A stretch of DNA of 64,000 nt from Gammaproteobacteria bacterium (GCA_013817245.1 JACDDA010000001.1:1-64000); one strand, 5' to 3'; positions 16,617 through 28,288 are shown, counted from the first letter of the stretch. Program-made: numbers and translations. The notes: generated by a model not told the origin, from the sequence alone.

Positions 16617-17264
16617 TTAGGACAACGTTAAACTCACCGGATTAAAATAATGCCGACCATTACGGACTTTACGAATTTGATCTAGCAATTGCTGATAATC
16701 AGTTTCGCTTTCTACAAAATTCGCCTCTGCTGCATTCACAATTAACAAAGGTGCTTCGCTATAGTCATAAAAAAATTGCGTATAACTATCGACTAAACGC
16801 TGCAAATAACCAGGTTGAATCCAATGCTCATAATGCACGCCTCGGCGCTGAATACGCGTCAACAATACTTGCACTGGTGCTTGCAAATAAATAACCAAAT
16901 CGGGTTTAGGCGCATCAATGGTCAAATGCTCGAACACTTGATTATATAAAGTTAGTTCGTCAGCATCTAACGTTAGCTGCGCAAACAAACGATCTTTTTC
17001 CATTAAAAAATCTGCAACGCGAACCGGATTGAATAAATCTGATTGACGTAATTCTTGTAACTGCTGCGCGCGCTGTAGCAAAAAAAATAACTGTGTAGGC
17101 AAGGCATGTTGGCGGGGCTTGCGATAAAATTTTTCCAGAAACGGATTCTTATCTGGCGCTTCTAATAATAACTCAGACCCAAAACTTTCAGCCAAACGTC
17201 GACTCAAGGTAGTTTTACCTACGCCCACGGGTCCTTCAACAACAATGAAACTAGGTACGCTCAT
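16617..17264 (-). CDS. Deoxynucleoside kinase family protein
   Basis: A 215-aa kinase starting at the ATG at 17264, whose first base is shared with the folK stop (TGATG). The P-loop GPVGVGKTT is at about 12-20, followed by DK.PFLEKFYR, a DRLF motif (MEKDRLFAQLTL, the DRS/DRY-type motif) and a lid with RIQRRGVHYE. The family phosphorylates deoxyadenosine, deoxyguanosine or deoxycytidine for nucleotide salvage; the substrate cannot be told here. This gene often sits beside folK and panB in gammaproteobacteria. Confidence 0.88.
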   Translation of the reverse strand: MSVPSFIVVEGPVGVGKTTLSRRLAESFGSELLLEAPDKNPFLEKFYRKPRQHALPTQLFFLLQRAQQLQELRQSDLFNPVRVADFLMEKDRLFAQLTLDADELTLYNQVFEHLTIDAPKPDLVIYLQAPVQVLLTRIQRRGVHYEHWIQPGYLQRLVDSYTQFFYDYSEAPLLIVNAAEANFVESETDYQQLLDQIRKVRNGRHYFNPVSLTLS

Positions 17265-17782
17265 CAAGCGATCTCATTAATTTTCTGCAAACCTGCCAAC
17301 GGACAGTGCTGCAATAATTGCGCTAAATTATTATTAATACCAGGCAGTAATATATTTTGCTGCAAATCATACAAAGGATACAAAACAAATGCGCGTGCTA
17401 CTAAACCGGGATGCGGCACTTGCAAACCTGGCTCATTAATTATTGCATCACCAAACAATAATAAATCCAAATCTAGCGTACGCGCATCCCACTTATGACC
17501 ATCACGCACCCGACCATGCGTTTGCTCAATATATAACAATGCTGCTAATAAACGTTGCGCCGATACCTTCGTGCGCAAATGAGCAACGGCATTAATGTAT
17601 TCCGGTTGATCAGGAATTTCACCATCAATCGCCATCGGTGGACTACGATAAAACGGTGACACCGCGACTAATTCGCTGTGCTCCATACAGGCTAATACGC
17701 GCAACGCCGATTGTAATTGCGCAATCGGATCGCCTAAATTGGCGCCTAACCCAATATACGCATCAACATAATTATCGCTCAC
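17264..17782 (-). CDS. folK: 2-amino-4-hydroxy-6-hydroxymethyldihydropteridine pyrophosphokinase
   Basis: A 172-aa enzyme of folate synthesis that transfers pyrophosphate from ATP to the pterin. It starts with AYIGLGANLGDP and contains the family signature KWDARTLDLDLLLFGD (catalytic Asp residues) and VPHPGLVARAFVLYPL. It overlaps pcnB upstream by 11 bp and the kinase gene downstream by one base. Confidence 0.96.
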   Translation of the reverse strand: MSDNYVDAYIGLGANLGDPIAQLQSALRVLACMEHSELVAVSPFYRSPPMAIDGEIPDQPEYINAVAHLRTKVSAQRLLAALLYIEQTHGRVRDGHKWDARTLDLDLLLFGDAIINEPGLQVPHPGLVARAFVLYPLYDLQQNILLPGINNNLAQLLQHCPLAGLQKINEIA

Positions 17783-19097
17783 GCCGCACTCTCCGACGTC
17801 GACGCGGTTTATCGGATTTTTCTTTGATTAACGCTTGTGCAAGATTTTTTTGTTCCACTGGATTTTGTTCTTGTAGCTCCGTCCACCATGCAGCACGTTC
17901 TGCTAGTACAGGATTTAACGGTGCGCGCAAACATAAAAAATCATAACCCGCACGAAACGCAGGACTACTTAATTGCAACAACGCGCGTTGACCTTGATAA
18001 CGCTCTAACCGCGGCTGCATAGCCCAAATTTCACGTACCATGGCACTATAACGACGCGGCATCGCCGTAGCACTCGCTTGACCATCTAAGACGTCGCCCG
18101 CAGCGTCTTGCAAATCAACCATAATCGGCGAAGCATCTTGTACTGCATATCCTGCTTTTTTCATCATCGGCGCCCACAACATCACCGAATATAAAAAAGC
18201 CGGATTCAAACCTCGACCTGAAGCCACGCGCGCATCAGTGTTGCTTAAAGCTTGATTGAGCATACTCAACAATAACTCACCATCGTGCTGCAAACAGGCT
18301 TCTGTTAACGGAAACAAATGTCGAAATAAATCATACTGACGCAATAACACTAAACTACGCACCGCATGACCACTTTGAAATAATTTCAAAACTTCATCAT
18401 ATAAACGCGCTTTGGGCATTTCCGCTAACAATGATGCTAACGGCAAAACCTGTTTTTCTGTAGCAGGATCTAACACAAAACCTAATTTTGCAGTAAAACG
18501 CACCGCGCGCAATAAACGCACTGGGTCTTCATGAAAACGCGCTTCTGGATCACCGATTAATTTAATAACGCCGGCTTGCAAATCTTGCATGCCATTAACG
18601 TAATCAATAATAGAAAAATTGGCGATGTCGTAGTACAGCGCATTGACCGTAAAATCACGCCGCCATACATCTTCTTCCAAAGTACCGTAAACATTATCGC
18701 GAACGATACGACCTTCTTTGCTGTCATCAATTAAACGCGCATCATCCGCATCATCTTCGGCTGCATCTTGGCCACGAAATGTTGCAACCTCAATAATGTC
18801 ACGACCAAAATGCACATGTGCCAAACGAAAACGCCGACCAATTAAACGACAATTATCGAATACTTCGCGCACTTGTTCGGGTCGCGCATCGGTGGCGACA
18901 TCAAAGTCTTTAGGACGCAAACCTAATAATAAGTCGCGCACACAACCGCCGACTAAACAGGCACGAAAACCGGCTTCATGTAGTCGATACAAAACTTTCA
19001 ACGCCTTATCGCTAATTTGCTGGCGAGAAATACCGTGCTCAGCACGGGGAATAATGACGGGGTTAATGAGTGATACCTTAAAAGTAAATTCAATCAA
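17772..19097 (-). CDS. pcnB: Poly(A) polymerase I
   Basis: A 441-aa nucleotidyltransferase that adds poly(A) tails to RNA and so promotes its decay. The N-terminal domain has CLVGGCVRDLLLGLRPKDFDVATD (GG and DxD catalytic motifs, about 47-70), then RRFRLAHVHFG and RRDFTVNALYYD. A strongly basic C-terminus (RRRRRVRRER) is typical of PcnB and speaks against a plain CCA-adding enzyme. The start is doubtful: the only upstream candidate in frame is a TTG at 19097, which lies inside a strong hairpin. The conserved part begins near residue 17 (IPRAEHGISRQQIS). Confidence 0.93.
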   Translation of the reverse strand: MIEFTFKVSLINPVIIPRAEHGISRQQISDKALKVLYRLHEAGFRACLVGGCVRDLLLGLRPKDFDVATDARPEQVREVFDNCRLIGRRFRLAHVHFGRDIIEVATFRGQDAAEDDADDARLIDDSKEGRIVRDNVYGTLEEDVWRRDFTVNALYYDIANFSIIDYVNGMQDLQAGVIKLIGDPEARFHEDPVRLLRAVRFTAKLGFVLDPATEKQVLPLASLLAEMPKARLYDEVLKLFQSGHAVRSLVLLRQYDLFRHLFPLTEACLQHDGELLLSMLNQALSNTDARVASGRGLNPAFLYSVMLWAPMMKKAGYAVQDASPIMVDLQDAAGDVLDGQASATAMPRRYSAMVREIWAMQPRLERYQGQRALLQLSSPAFRAGYDFLCLRAPLNPVLAERAAWWTELQEQNPVEQKNLAQALIKEKSDKPRRRRRVRRER

Positions 19098-19122
19098 CCT
19101 TATGAGCTAGGCTCATAAGGTT
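19096..19122. terminator. 12-bp stem hairpin between glnB and pcnB
   Basis: The arms AACCTTATGAGC and GCTCATAAGGTT pair perfectly across a 3-nt loop, just after the glnB stop on the minus strand. The T-rich stretch that follows is not a clean run, so it is either a weak terminator of glnB or an RNA structure at the 5' end of pcnB, whose apparent start it overlaps. Confidence 0.5.
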
Positions 19123-19134
19123 ATATAGGGTGAG

Positions 19135-20521
<1,387 letters not shown>

Positions 20522-20558
20522 GGAATGTGCAAGCAGCTAGATTTATGCGCCTAAAAAT

Positions 20559-21041
20559 TTAACGCGGTAATTTCTTACGTGGATCATCTATGGCCATTAG
20601 ATCAACTAAGTCCCAACGACCTGTATTGCGATACAACCGTTTACCCGCAGCCGGATAATCAGAAATGTCATGCGCGCGACGTTCGCCGACTAATAAATAA
20701 ATCAAAGGCTCGCTGCTGTGATTGACTATTTTATGCGGCACGCCGTTACAAGGATAAGCAATAAAATCACCCGCCATAACCGAAAAGCTTTCATCACCTA
20801 AAATAGCGGTAGCAGTGCCTGCAATAATATATACACACTCTTCTTCATAATGATGCACATGAAACTCGGTACTATCATCACCTGCTTCTACACGCACCCA
20901 GTGTACGCCTAGATTTTTAAGACCTGCCGCATCACCCAAAGATTTTGTATGACGCGTCGCTTTGCTATTTAAAAAATGCCGTTTCGCTTCTTCCGGCAAT
21001 GCTTGAATATCGGTACTGCGCAAAAACATTTTATCGGACAT
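20559..21041 (-). CDS. Cupin-domain protein
   Basis: A 160-aa protein from the ATG at 21041, chosen because AGGTGA lies at proper spacing; a GTG three codons upstream is in frame. One cupin barrel is seen: STEFHVHHYEEECVYIIAGTA (His-His-Glu metal set) and AGDFIAYPCNGVPHKIVN (second His). Cupins of this size may be dioxygenases, isomerases or sugar-binding proteins; no function can be assigned. It lies alone between a flavoprotein gene and a sensor kinase gene. Confidence 0.85.
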   Translation of the reverse strand: MSDKMFLRSTDIQALPEEAKRHFLNSKATRHTKSLGDAAGLKNLGVHWVRVEAGDDSTEFHVHHYEEECVYIIAGTATAILGDESFSVMAGDFIAYPCNGVPHKIVNHSSEPLIYLLVGERRAHDISDYPAAGKRLYRNTGRWDLVDLMAIDDPRKKLPR

Positions 21042-21100
21042 CTCGTTCACCTTTGTAATTTTTTATTCGCAACAGCATGCATGAAAAATAATGCGAAGGC

Positions 21101-23041
21101 TTAATGCTGCTGATTATGACTAAGCAACAACTCTGCTACTACTTTAGCTAATTGTTTTAACGACACGGGTTTTTGCAAAAACTGCGCCATGCCTAACAAT
21201 TCTATCGTATCCATACTTAATAAATGACTATAACCAGTCGCAATAATTACTGGCATATCGGCACGAATACGGCGCACTCGATTAACAAAATCCATTCCGA
21301 TCATGCCCGGCATCGTTTGATCCGTAAACACCAAATCGAAACCCGCAGGATTTTTTTGAAATGCGATCAAGGCTTCACGCGGATCAGTGTACGCCGTGAC
21401 CACATAACCTAAATTTTGCAAATAATCTTGATACAACACGGCCAAATCTTCTTCGTCATCCACCACCAAAATATGGCCATCACCGGTCGCCGGCGCCACA
21501 TCCATGGTTTCAATTAAAATAGCCACCGCACTATCATGCGTGATCGGAAAATAAATATGGAAAGTAGTACCCGCACCGCGTTCACTTTCTACTTTAATGG
21601 CACCTTGGTGCTGCTCGACAATACCATGCACGACCGACAAACCAAGTCCCGTACCTTTGCCGCGCGGTTTAGTTGTAAAAAAGGGATCGAAAATACGTGC
21701 TAAATCTTCAGCATTAATACCTTCGCCGGTATCACTGACGCGCATTTCCAATACTTGTCGCGCTTTATTTTTTGCCAGCGGTGTCACACCCGCCGGTAAC
21801 GCAACTAAGGTTATTTCAAGCAAGCCGCCATTTGCTTCCATGGCATGCAAAGCATTGGTGCATAAATTTAATAAAATTTGCTGAAATTGATTTGCATCAC
21901 CATGCACGCGCGCTTTATCAACATGCGCATCAACACGAATATCAATATTGGCCGGTAAAGTGGCGCGCAATGTTTCTAAGGTTTCGCGCAACACCGCTTG
22001 TGGCGAAAACGCTTCATGCTTTTCCGCACTCCGACGACTAAACGCAAGAATTTGTCTAATTAAATTACTAGCTCGATCACACGCTTGGCGAATTTGTTCT
22101 GCATAATGACGGCCTTCTTCATTATTACTCATAGACAATTGCAGCAACTCATTACTGCCGACAATGATGCCTAAAATATTATTAAAGTCATGCGCAACGC
22201 CACCAGCGAGCACACCCAATGCTTCCATCTTCTGCGATTGCCGCAATTGTCGCTCTAATGTTAAACGCTCTTGTTCAACGGCTTTATACGCAGAAACATC
22301 ATATAAAACACAAACACACAACGCATTATCAACTACGCGTCCATCTTGTTGAACACCATCGTTTACATCTTGCAATATTGCCGCTGAAAATATCATTGGC
22401 AATAAATCACCTTTAGCATTTTTTACGACTAACTCAACACTGCGTAACTCAGCATATTGAAACAACACGCCATCCAGTAATTTTCTGCGCCAACTTTCAT
22501 CAGCGACCATCAAATCTGACAAGCGCAAACCTTGCTGCCCAGGTTCGCAACCCCACAATTCACAGGCTGCTCGATTACATAAGGTAATTTCTAAATTTCG
22601 ATTCACTACCATAATCGGTTCAGCAATGCCGTCCATGACGCTTTGCAAAAAATGGCTCAATAGTTCTGATGATTGTTTTGCCATTAACAATCGTCGCTGC
22701 TGACCTAATAGATTGCGCGTTAAAAAAACCACACCAATAGAAACGCAGATAATGCCGAACAAAGCAAAAAAACCAATGACGTAAGCGCGAATGGAATTAG
22801 TAATGTGCGCAGCTTCAGCTGGCGTAAACCACCAGGGCAACATCCAGATACTGCAAACATCAATGATATGTTTAAAAGAGAAACTACAAAGACCCAGCAA
22901 AATAATATAAAACCCACTAGTGTCTTCAAATTGACGGCGATAACGCAAGACCACACTCACCGCAACGGTGACGCAGATGATCACGACCAGGTCAAAAACA
23001 GTCATCCACACATCAGAAAACCAGACACCGGTCGTGCTCAT
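21101..23041 (-). CDS. Hybrid sensor histidine kinase / response regulator
   Basis: A 646-aa inner-membrane sensor. Three hydrophobic segments lie in residues 10-115, then a PAS domain (about 135-245), a HisKA domain with phosphorylated His at about 280 (GGVAHDFNNILGII), a HATPase domain (N box LLNLCTNALHAMEANG, G1 DTGEGI, G2 GKGTGLGLSVVHGI) and a C-terminal receiver (ILVVDDEED at about 524; phospho-acceptor Asp near 573 in FTDQTMPG). There is no DNA-binding domain and no separate response regulator gene nearby, so its output partner is unknown. The sensed signal is also unknown. Confidence 0.93.
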   Translation of the reverse strand: MSTTGVWFSDVWMTVFDLVVIICVTVAVSVVLRYRRQFEDTSGFYIILLGLCSFSFKHIIDVCSIWMLPWWFTPAEAAHITNSIRAYVIGFFALFGIICVSIGVVFLTRNLLGQQRRLLMAKQSSELLSHFLQSVMDGIAEPIMVVNRNLEITLCNRAACELWGCEPGQQGLRLSDLMVADESWRRKLLDGVLFQYAELRSVELVVKNAKGDLLPMIFSAAILQDVNDGVQQDGRVVDNALCVCVLYDVSAYKAVEQERLTLERQLRQSQKMEALGVLAGGVAHDFNNILGIIVGSNELLQLSMSNNEEGRHYAEQIRQACDRASNLIRQILAFSRRSAEKHEAFSPQAVLRETLETLRATLPANIDIRVDAHVDKARVHGDANQFQQILLNLCTNALHAMEANGGLLEITLVALPAGVTPLAKNKARQVLEMRVSDTGEGINAEDLARIFDPFFTTKPRGKGTGLGLSVVHGIVEQHQGAIKVESERGAGTTFHIYFPITHDSAVAILIETMDVAPATGDGHILVVDDEEDLAVLYQDYLQNLGYVVTAYTDPREALIAFQKNPAGFDLVFTDQTMPGMIGMDFVNRVRRIRADMPVIIATGYSHLLSMDTIELLGMAQFLQKPVSLKQLAKVVAELLLSHNQQH

Positions 23042-23113
23042 AAATAAAGTCTTGCCCTTCTAAAAAAAGCTTTTGTAAAGCTTATAGTGAGTTATCCGCC
23101 CAATGCAAAGAAC

Positions 23114-25036
23114 TTAATGCAGCAACAGTCGATTCATGCGTTTTACAAAAGCAGCGGTATCTGGCAATGCCGCGCCTTCCGCTAATAAAGCTTGATCTAA
23201 TAATAGCTGCGCCCAATCAGAAAAATCTTCAGCGGGAGCACTCGCAATACGTTGCAGTAAAGGATGTTGCGGATTAATTTCTAAAACCGGTTTGCTGCCT
23301 GGCACATCATGCCCGGCTTGTTTCATCAACTTTTGCATATACAAAGCCATTTCATGTTCATGCAACACCACGCACGCGGGCGAATCAATCAAACGCGTGG
23401 TTGCGCGCACTTTATCCACTTGTTCTACCAATGCATTTTGCAAACGTTCAACCAAACCTTGCGCTTCGGTTTTAATAACTTCTTCAGCTTGTTTATCCGC
23501 TTCACTTAGCAGATCACCTAAATCTAAATCGCCTTTAGCAATCGAGACAAAAGATTTACCCGCGTATTCGCGCAAAAACTGCATCATCCATTCATCAACT
23601 CGGTCGTGCAATAAAATAACCTCGATGTCGTGTTTGCGGAATATTTCCAAATGAGGGCTATTGCGCGCAACCGTCTCGCTGTCCGCTGTTACAAAATAAA
23701 TCTGATTTTGTTTGTCTTTTAAGCGCGCCACATACTCATCCAAAGACACCTCTTGCTTGCCCGCGTCGCTGCGGGTCGTCGCAAAACGCAATAGCTTAGC
23801 AATCGCTTCACGATTAGCAGCATCTTCACCAACACCTTCTTTAATCACATTACCAAAATGCGACCAAATCGTTTTATATTTTTCGCTTTCTTTATCTGCG
23901 ACATCCTGCAATAACGCTAAAATCTTTTTTACCGAGCCGCTGCGAATGCTTTCAAGTAACTTATTACTTTGTAAAATTTCACGCGAGACATTTAAAGGCA
24001 AATCACTTGAATCAATCAAGCCTCGCACAAAACGCAAATAACGCGGCAGCAATTGCGAGCTATCATCCATAATAAATACGCGCTGCACGTACAGTTTCAC
24101 ACCTTGCACATGCTCTCTATCCCATAAATCAAACGGCGCAACCGCTGGAATATAAAACAAATTGGTATATTCTTGGCGACCTTCAACATGGTTATGCGTC
24201 CATGCTAATGGTGCTTGAAAGTCATGTGACAAAGACTGATAAAAATCGATATAGTCTTGATCTTTTAAATCTTTTTTCGAACGACGCCACAAAGCAGTGC
24301 CACTGTTTATTTGTTCTTTTTTGTCAGCGGCTTTCTCTTCGGCATTTTCATCTTCATTATCTGCCGGCGAAACCAACCAAATCGGCAAAGTGACATGATC
24401 AGAGTAACGTTTAATGACACTGCGTAAACGCCATGCATCTAAAAACTCACTTTCCTCTTCTTTTAATTGCAAAGTGATTTCCGTGCCATGCGTTTTTTTG
24501 CTAATAGTTTCTAATGCATAACGGCCTTCACCTTTGGAACGCCACAACACACCTTCTTCAATCGGCGTTCCGGCTTTACGTGTTTCCACCGTCACTTCAT
24601 CGGCCACGATAAAAGCAGAATAAAAGCCTACGCCAAACTGACCGATCAATTGCGCATCTTTAGCTTGGTCACCACTTAAAGAAGCAAAAAATTCACGCGT
24701 GCCCGAACGAGCGATGGTGCCTAAATTAGCAATAACTTCATCGCGGGTCATACCAATGCCGTTGTCGCTGAAGGTTAGCGTTTTTTTATCTGCATCAAAA
24801 CGAATAGTGACGTGCAAGTCACCGTCACCTTCAAACAAGGCTTCGTTTTTTAAACCTTCAAAACGTAATTTGTCACACGCATCCGACGCATTCGAAATCA
24901 ACTCACGCAGGAAAATTTCCTTATTAGAGTACAGCGAGTGCACCATCAGGTGCAGCAAACGCGGCACTTCAGCCTGAAACTCAAAACTCTCACCTTTTAA
25001 ATCAGCGGGATTAACGCTCGCGGTAGCTGTGCTCAT
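23114..25036 (-). CDS. htpG: Molecular chaperone HtpG (Hsp90)
   Basis: A 640-aa cytoplasmic Hsp90. The N-terminal GHKL ATPase domain has LISNASDACDKLRFE, SDNGIGMTRDEV and IGQFGVGFYSAFIVAD; the middle domain has YVQRVFIMDD and RGLIDSSDLPLNVSREILQ. The C-terminal dimerisation domain is complete. Length is close to that of E. coli HtpG (624 aa). It is a single-gene unit; no sigma-32 promoter was identified with confidence. Confidence 0.98.
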   Translation of the reverse strand: MSTATASVNPADLKGESFEFQAEVPRLLHLMVHSLYSNKEIFLRELISNASDACDKLRFEGLKNEALFEGDGDLHVTIRFDADKKTLTFSDNGIGMTRDEVIANLGTIARSGTREFFASLSGDQAKDAQLIGQFGVGFYSAFIVADEVTVETRKAGTPIEEGVLWRSKGEGRYALETISKKTHGTEITLQLKEEESEFLDAWRLRSVIKRYSDHVTLPIWLVSPADNEDENAEEKAADKKEQINSGTALWRRSKKDLKDQDYIDFYQSLSHDFQAPLAWTHNHVEGRQEYTNLFYIPAVAPFDLWDREHVQGVKLYVQRVFIMDDSSQLLPRYLRFVRGLIDSSDLPLNVSREILQSNKLLESIRSGSVKKILALLQDVADKESEKYKTIWSHFGNVIKEGVGEDAANREAIAKLLRFATTRSDAGKQEVSLDEYVARLKDKQNQIYFVTADSETVARNSPHLEIFRKHDIEVILLHDRVDEWMMQFLREYAGKSFVSIAKGDLDLGDLLSEADKQAEEVIKTEAQGLVERLQNALVEQVDKVRATTRLIDSPACVVLHEHEMALYMQKLMKQAGHDVPGSKPVLEINPQHPLLQRIASAPAEDFSDWAQLLLDQALLAEGAALPDTAAFVKRMNRLLLH

Positions 25037-25137
25037 AATGTTCTGTTCCTAGGTATCAATTAATATAAAAATTAAAAATAATGCGAAATTCCAATCAGCT
25101 AACCGATATAAGGTCAATCCGACCAACTTCAAGTCGT

Positions 25138-26949
25138 TTAAGGTTGTGTTGCTTGGCTGCGCAAGCCAATTTCTTGTAATTTATATTTGATCATCGCGCG
25201 TCGATCCGCCGCTTGCGTCACGCTCAGCAATTGCTGATAAATCCGTCGCGCATCGTCAAACAAACCCGCCTCTAATAAAACATCGGCTGCTTGAAAACGT
25301 GCGGTTTGTCCCCATGGATCATCGCCGCGCCCGTCTAATAAGGTCGCAGAATTCAAATAATAAGCCGCGGCTAAGGGTGCATTTTTTTGCGCTTTATACG
25401 AATCCGCCATCCAAAATAAAATTTCTCGACGCGTTCCGTCTGCTAAAGGTCTACGCAGCAATTCGGTAAACATTAATAGTGCATCTTCATCGCGGCGCAC
25501 GGTTTGTAAATCAAAGATCACTTGCAAGACTTTATCGAGTTGATTTTTATCCAGAGTTTTCTGTGCATCCAAACCAGCATTCAAAGCTGTTATACCTTCT
25601 TTGGCACGACCACTTAAAATAAACACGCGTGCGCGCCGCAGTGCCCACTCTAAAGCATCTGAATTTTTTGGCGCTTGAGTTAAATCCGCCATTAAGCGAT
25701 TGGCCGCAGCTAAATCATTACGCGCCAAGGCATCATCGACTAAACGATAACGCAGCGCTGCCGGAAGACGCTGCACATCCGCAAACATATCGCTGTATAA
25801 AAATAATTGCCTAACCACCAGCATGCCATCAGTTTGTGTTTCTAATGACTCAACAAAACGCGCAAATGCTTCATCGCGTTGTTCACCGGCTAAACCTTTT
25901 AACATGACTACCGTAAATAATGCGCGCGCTTGGGTGGGCTGATCGCGAAACCATTTATTGGCTTCGATGACCCAATCTTTATCTTGGCCAATCAATAATT
26001 GCAAACTATTACCTTGTGCTAGACCATATTGCAGATAACTATCCCATAACACATCGTTTTTTATTTTAAAAAGGCGATCATCTTTAGGTACATAGGCATT
26101 TTTTATTACAACATTTTCCAATGCGCGAATCTGCGCTGGATAATCTTTGCTTTCTTTTGCCGTCAAAGCGACGATGTACCACAAGCGTGAACGATCCATA
26201 TCCTCGAGATTTTTTATCTTTAATTGCGCCAGCGCTTCCTGCGAAATGTTTTTAAGTTCGCGACTCTGGGTTTTTAATTGCGCTAATAATTTCAACGCAA
26301 TGGTTTCAGCATCAGATTCAGTTAATTGCTGTAATAAATCTCGCGCTTCTGCTTCGCGCGCCGTTAACAGCAACACGCGTGCGCGTAATTTGCCCCAGGC
26401 CAGCCCTTTGTCGCCGTAGTCTTGTTGATAACGCAACATGCTACGTTCCGCATCTTCCAAGCGATCATCAATAATATAACTACGAATAATTAAACGCCGA
26501 AACAACGCCAAATTATCAGCCGTCGGTGCAGGATCGCTATGCCAAATTAATTGCTGCAAAACTTCACGTGCGGCAACACCTTTGCCTTGTTGTAAAGCTG
26601 CATTGGCTAATTCTAATAATGCTTCGTGACGAAACGCGACGGGTACGATCGAAGGCAATTGTTGCAAGCGCTGCGTCAGTAAATCCCATTGCGCATTTTC
26701 ACGCATGATATTGATGCGCTGTTGCTCAAAAAATAACCAACCTTCAAGATTTGTTTGCGCAGACGGCTGCACATTGTCGAGTAACTTCAACGCCAACTCA
26801 GGCGCACCATCGCGTGCTAATTGGCCAATCGTGCGTAAATCTTGAGCAATGACTGGCGATTGATAAGCGAGCAATAACAACACTGCACCTAGCGCAACAC
26901 GGCATCGCGACCAAGCTCGAAGATATTTATAAAGAGTGGGCATCAACAT
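25138..26949 (-). CDS. Exported TPR-repeat protein, function unknown
   Basis: A 603-aa protein with a signal peptide (VALGAVLLLLAYQSPVIA, then QDLRTI). The remainder is almost all helical repeat, with TPR-like pairs such as AREVLQQLIWHSDPAPT and AYYLNSATLLDGRGD near the C-terminus. It is probably periplasmic and protein-binding. Its style resembles the TPR proteins of the Glt-like operon at 6-12 kb but I cannot link them. It lies downstream of rplS after a hairpin. The first ATG lacks a clear ribosome binding site; a second ATG two codons in is equally possible. Confidence 0.82.
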   Translation of the reverse strand: MLMPTLYKYLRAWSRCRVALGAVLLLLAYQSPVIAQDLRTIGQLARDGAPELALKLLDNVQPSAQTNLEGWLFFEQQRINIMRENAQWDLLTQRLQQLPSIVPVAFRHEALLELANAALQQGKGVAAREVLQQLIWHSDPAPTADNLALFRRLIIRSYIIDDRLEDAERSMLRYQQDYGDKGLAWGKLRARVLLLTAREAEARDLLQQLTESDAETIALKLLAQLKTQSRELKNISQEALAQLKIKNLEDMDRSRLWYIVALTAKESKDYPAQIRALENVVIKNAYVPKDDRLFKIKNDVLWDSYLQYGLAQGNSLQLLIGQDKDWVIEANKWFRDQPTQARALFTVVMLKGLAGEQRDEAFARFVESLETQTDGMLVVRQLFLYSDMFADVQRLPAALRYRLVDDALARNDLAAANRLMADLTQAPKNSDALEWALRRARVFILSGRAKEGITALNAGLDAQKTLDKNQLDKVLQVIFDLQTVRRDEDALLMFTELLRRPLADGTRREILFWMADSYKAQKNAPLAAAYYLNSATLLDGRGDDPWGQTARFQAADVLLEAGLFDDARRIYQQLLSVTQAADRRAMIKYKLQEIGLRSQATQP

Positions 26950-26967
26950 GGGGGCCTAGCATAAACA

Positions 26968-26995
26968 AACGGGCAGCTCCGTGGAACTGCCCGTT
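26968..26995 (-). terminator. Probable terminator of the rpsP-rimM-trmD-rplS operon
   Basis: The 9-bp arms AACGGGCAG and CTGCCCGTT pair around a 10-nt loop that can pair further (TCC with GGA). On the minus strand GTTTGTTTATG follows, a modest T tract. The hairpin lies about 110 bp after the rplS stop and just before the TPR gene. Confidence 0.6.
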
Positions 26996-27107
26996 AGGTT
27001 GTGCACTTGTGCAGCGCACATGGGGGGGAACCCAAACAAGCGCGGGCGATGGGGCGCCCGAACTCAAAAGGTTTATCGGCCACTGGCCAATAATCTTTAG
27101 GCTTTGT

Positions 27108-27449
27108 TTAGAGTTTTTCTTTAATACGGGCAGAACGACCGCTACGCTCACGTAAGTAATACAGCTTAGCGCGACGAACTTTGCCTTTACGCTTAACTTC
27201 AATACTAGCAATGATCGGGCTGTGCGTTTGGAAAACGCGTTCAACACCTTCGCCGTGCGAAATTTTGCGCACTGTGAACGCAGAATTAATACCCCGATTA
27301 CGAATCGCGATAACCACGCCTTCAAAAGCCTGCACCCGCTCACGGGTACCTTCTTTTACTTTCACGTTTACCACCACGGTGTCACCCGCGGCGAAATCAG
27401 GGATCTCTCTCAGTTGTTCGGCATCCAGCTGTGCAATGATGTTGCTCAT
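27108..27449 (-). CDS. rplS: 50S ribosomal protein L19
   Basis: A 113-aa protein from the ATG at 27449 ([12 protein letters not shown]), which aligns with the E. coli start and has AAGG at good spacing; upstream in-frame GTG/ATG codons are less likely. L19 sits at the 30S-50S interface. Family sequence includes [21 protein letters not shown] and the C-terminal [22 protein letters not shown]. It is the last gene of the rpsP-rimM-trmD-rplS operon. Confidence 0.97.
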   Translation of the reverse strand: MSNIIAQLDAEQLREIPDFAAGDTVVVNVKVKEGTRERVQAFEGVVIAIRNRGINSAFTVRKISHGEGVERVFQTHSPIIASIEVKRKGKVRRAKLYYLRERSGRSARIKEKL

Positions 27450-27474
27450 GGTCATCACCTTAATAGTTCAATAT

Positions 27475-28257
27475 TCAATCTTTCACATTCGTTCCGTTTA
27501 CAGCGAGCACTTCAAGCCACGCTATATCCGGTGCATTTTTGCTCAACCAAGCACGATCATTCGCACTAAGACTGGGCCATTGCGCGCTCAACACATCCGG
27601 TCGACGCTGCGCCGTTCGTAATAACGCTTGTTGATGACGCCATTGCGCAATTTTTTGATGGTCACCGCCCAACAAAACTGCTGGTACTGTTTGGCCATCA
27701 TAAACTTCAGGACGCGTGTAATGAGGGCAATCTAGCAAACCCGTCATAAACGAATCTTGTAACGCTGAATCTGCATCACCTAATACACCAGGCAATTGCC
27801 GACCTATCGCATCAATCAACACCATGGCGGCTAATTCCCCACCACTTATTACATAATCACCAATCGACCATTCTGCATCGACATAACGTTCAAGAAACCG
27901 CTCATCAATGCCTTCATAACGACCGGCAATCAAAATCAAATCCTGGCCAGCAGCAAATTCTTGCACGGCGGCCTGTTGCAACACTCGACCTTGCGGCGAT
28001 AAATACACTACTTGCGCCGTAGGATTCGCAGCGCGTGCTGCCACTAAACAATCTTCCAATGGCTGAATCTTCATCACCATTCCGGGGCCACCACCATAGG
28101 GGCGCTCATCCACGGTGCGATGACGATCTAGGGCATAATCGCGTGGATTCCAACAATGCAAACTGAGTAAGCCTTGTTCGAATGCCCGACCAATAACGCC
28201 GCCCAGAGCCACGCTTTGTACTAATTCGGGGAATAGCGTGATGACATCAAAACGCAT
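27475..28257 (-). CDS. trmD: tRNA (guanine-N1-)-methyltransferase
   Basis: A 260-aa enzyme from the ATG at 28257, preceded by GGGAGG. It methylates G37 of tRNAs with SAM and prevents frameshifting. The trefoil-knot motifs are present: [36 protein letters not shown] and [22 protein letters not shown]. It lies in the standard place between rimM and rplS. Confidence 0.98.
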   Translation of the reverse strand: MRFDVITLFPELVQSVALGGVIGRAFEQGLLSLHCWNPRDYALDRHRTVDERPYGGGPGMVMKIQPLEDCLVAARAANPTAQVVYLSPQGRVLQQAAVQEFAAGQDLILIAGRYEGIDERFLERYVDAEWSIGDYVISGGELAAMVLIDAIGRQLPGVLGDADSALQDSFMTGLLDCPHYTRPEVYDGQTVPAVLLGGDHQKIAQWRHQQALLRTAQRRPDVLSAQWPSLSANDRAWLSKNAPDIAWLEVLAVNGTNVKD

Positions 28258-28288
28258 CAAACCTCCCTAATGCCGTAACTAACAAACG

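Noticed and set aside
26927-27343. A 138-codon minus-strand frame overlapping rplS
   Set aside because: It overlaps L19 in another frame, has no recognisable sequence, and L19 is certain.
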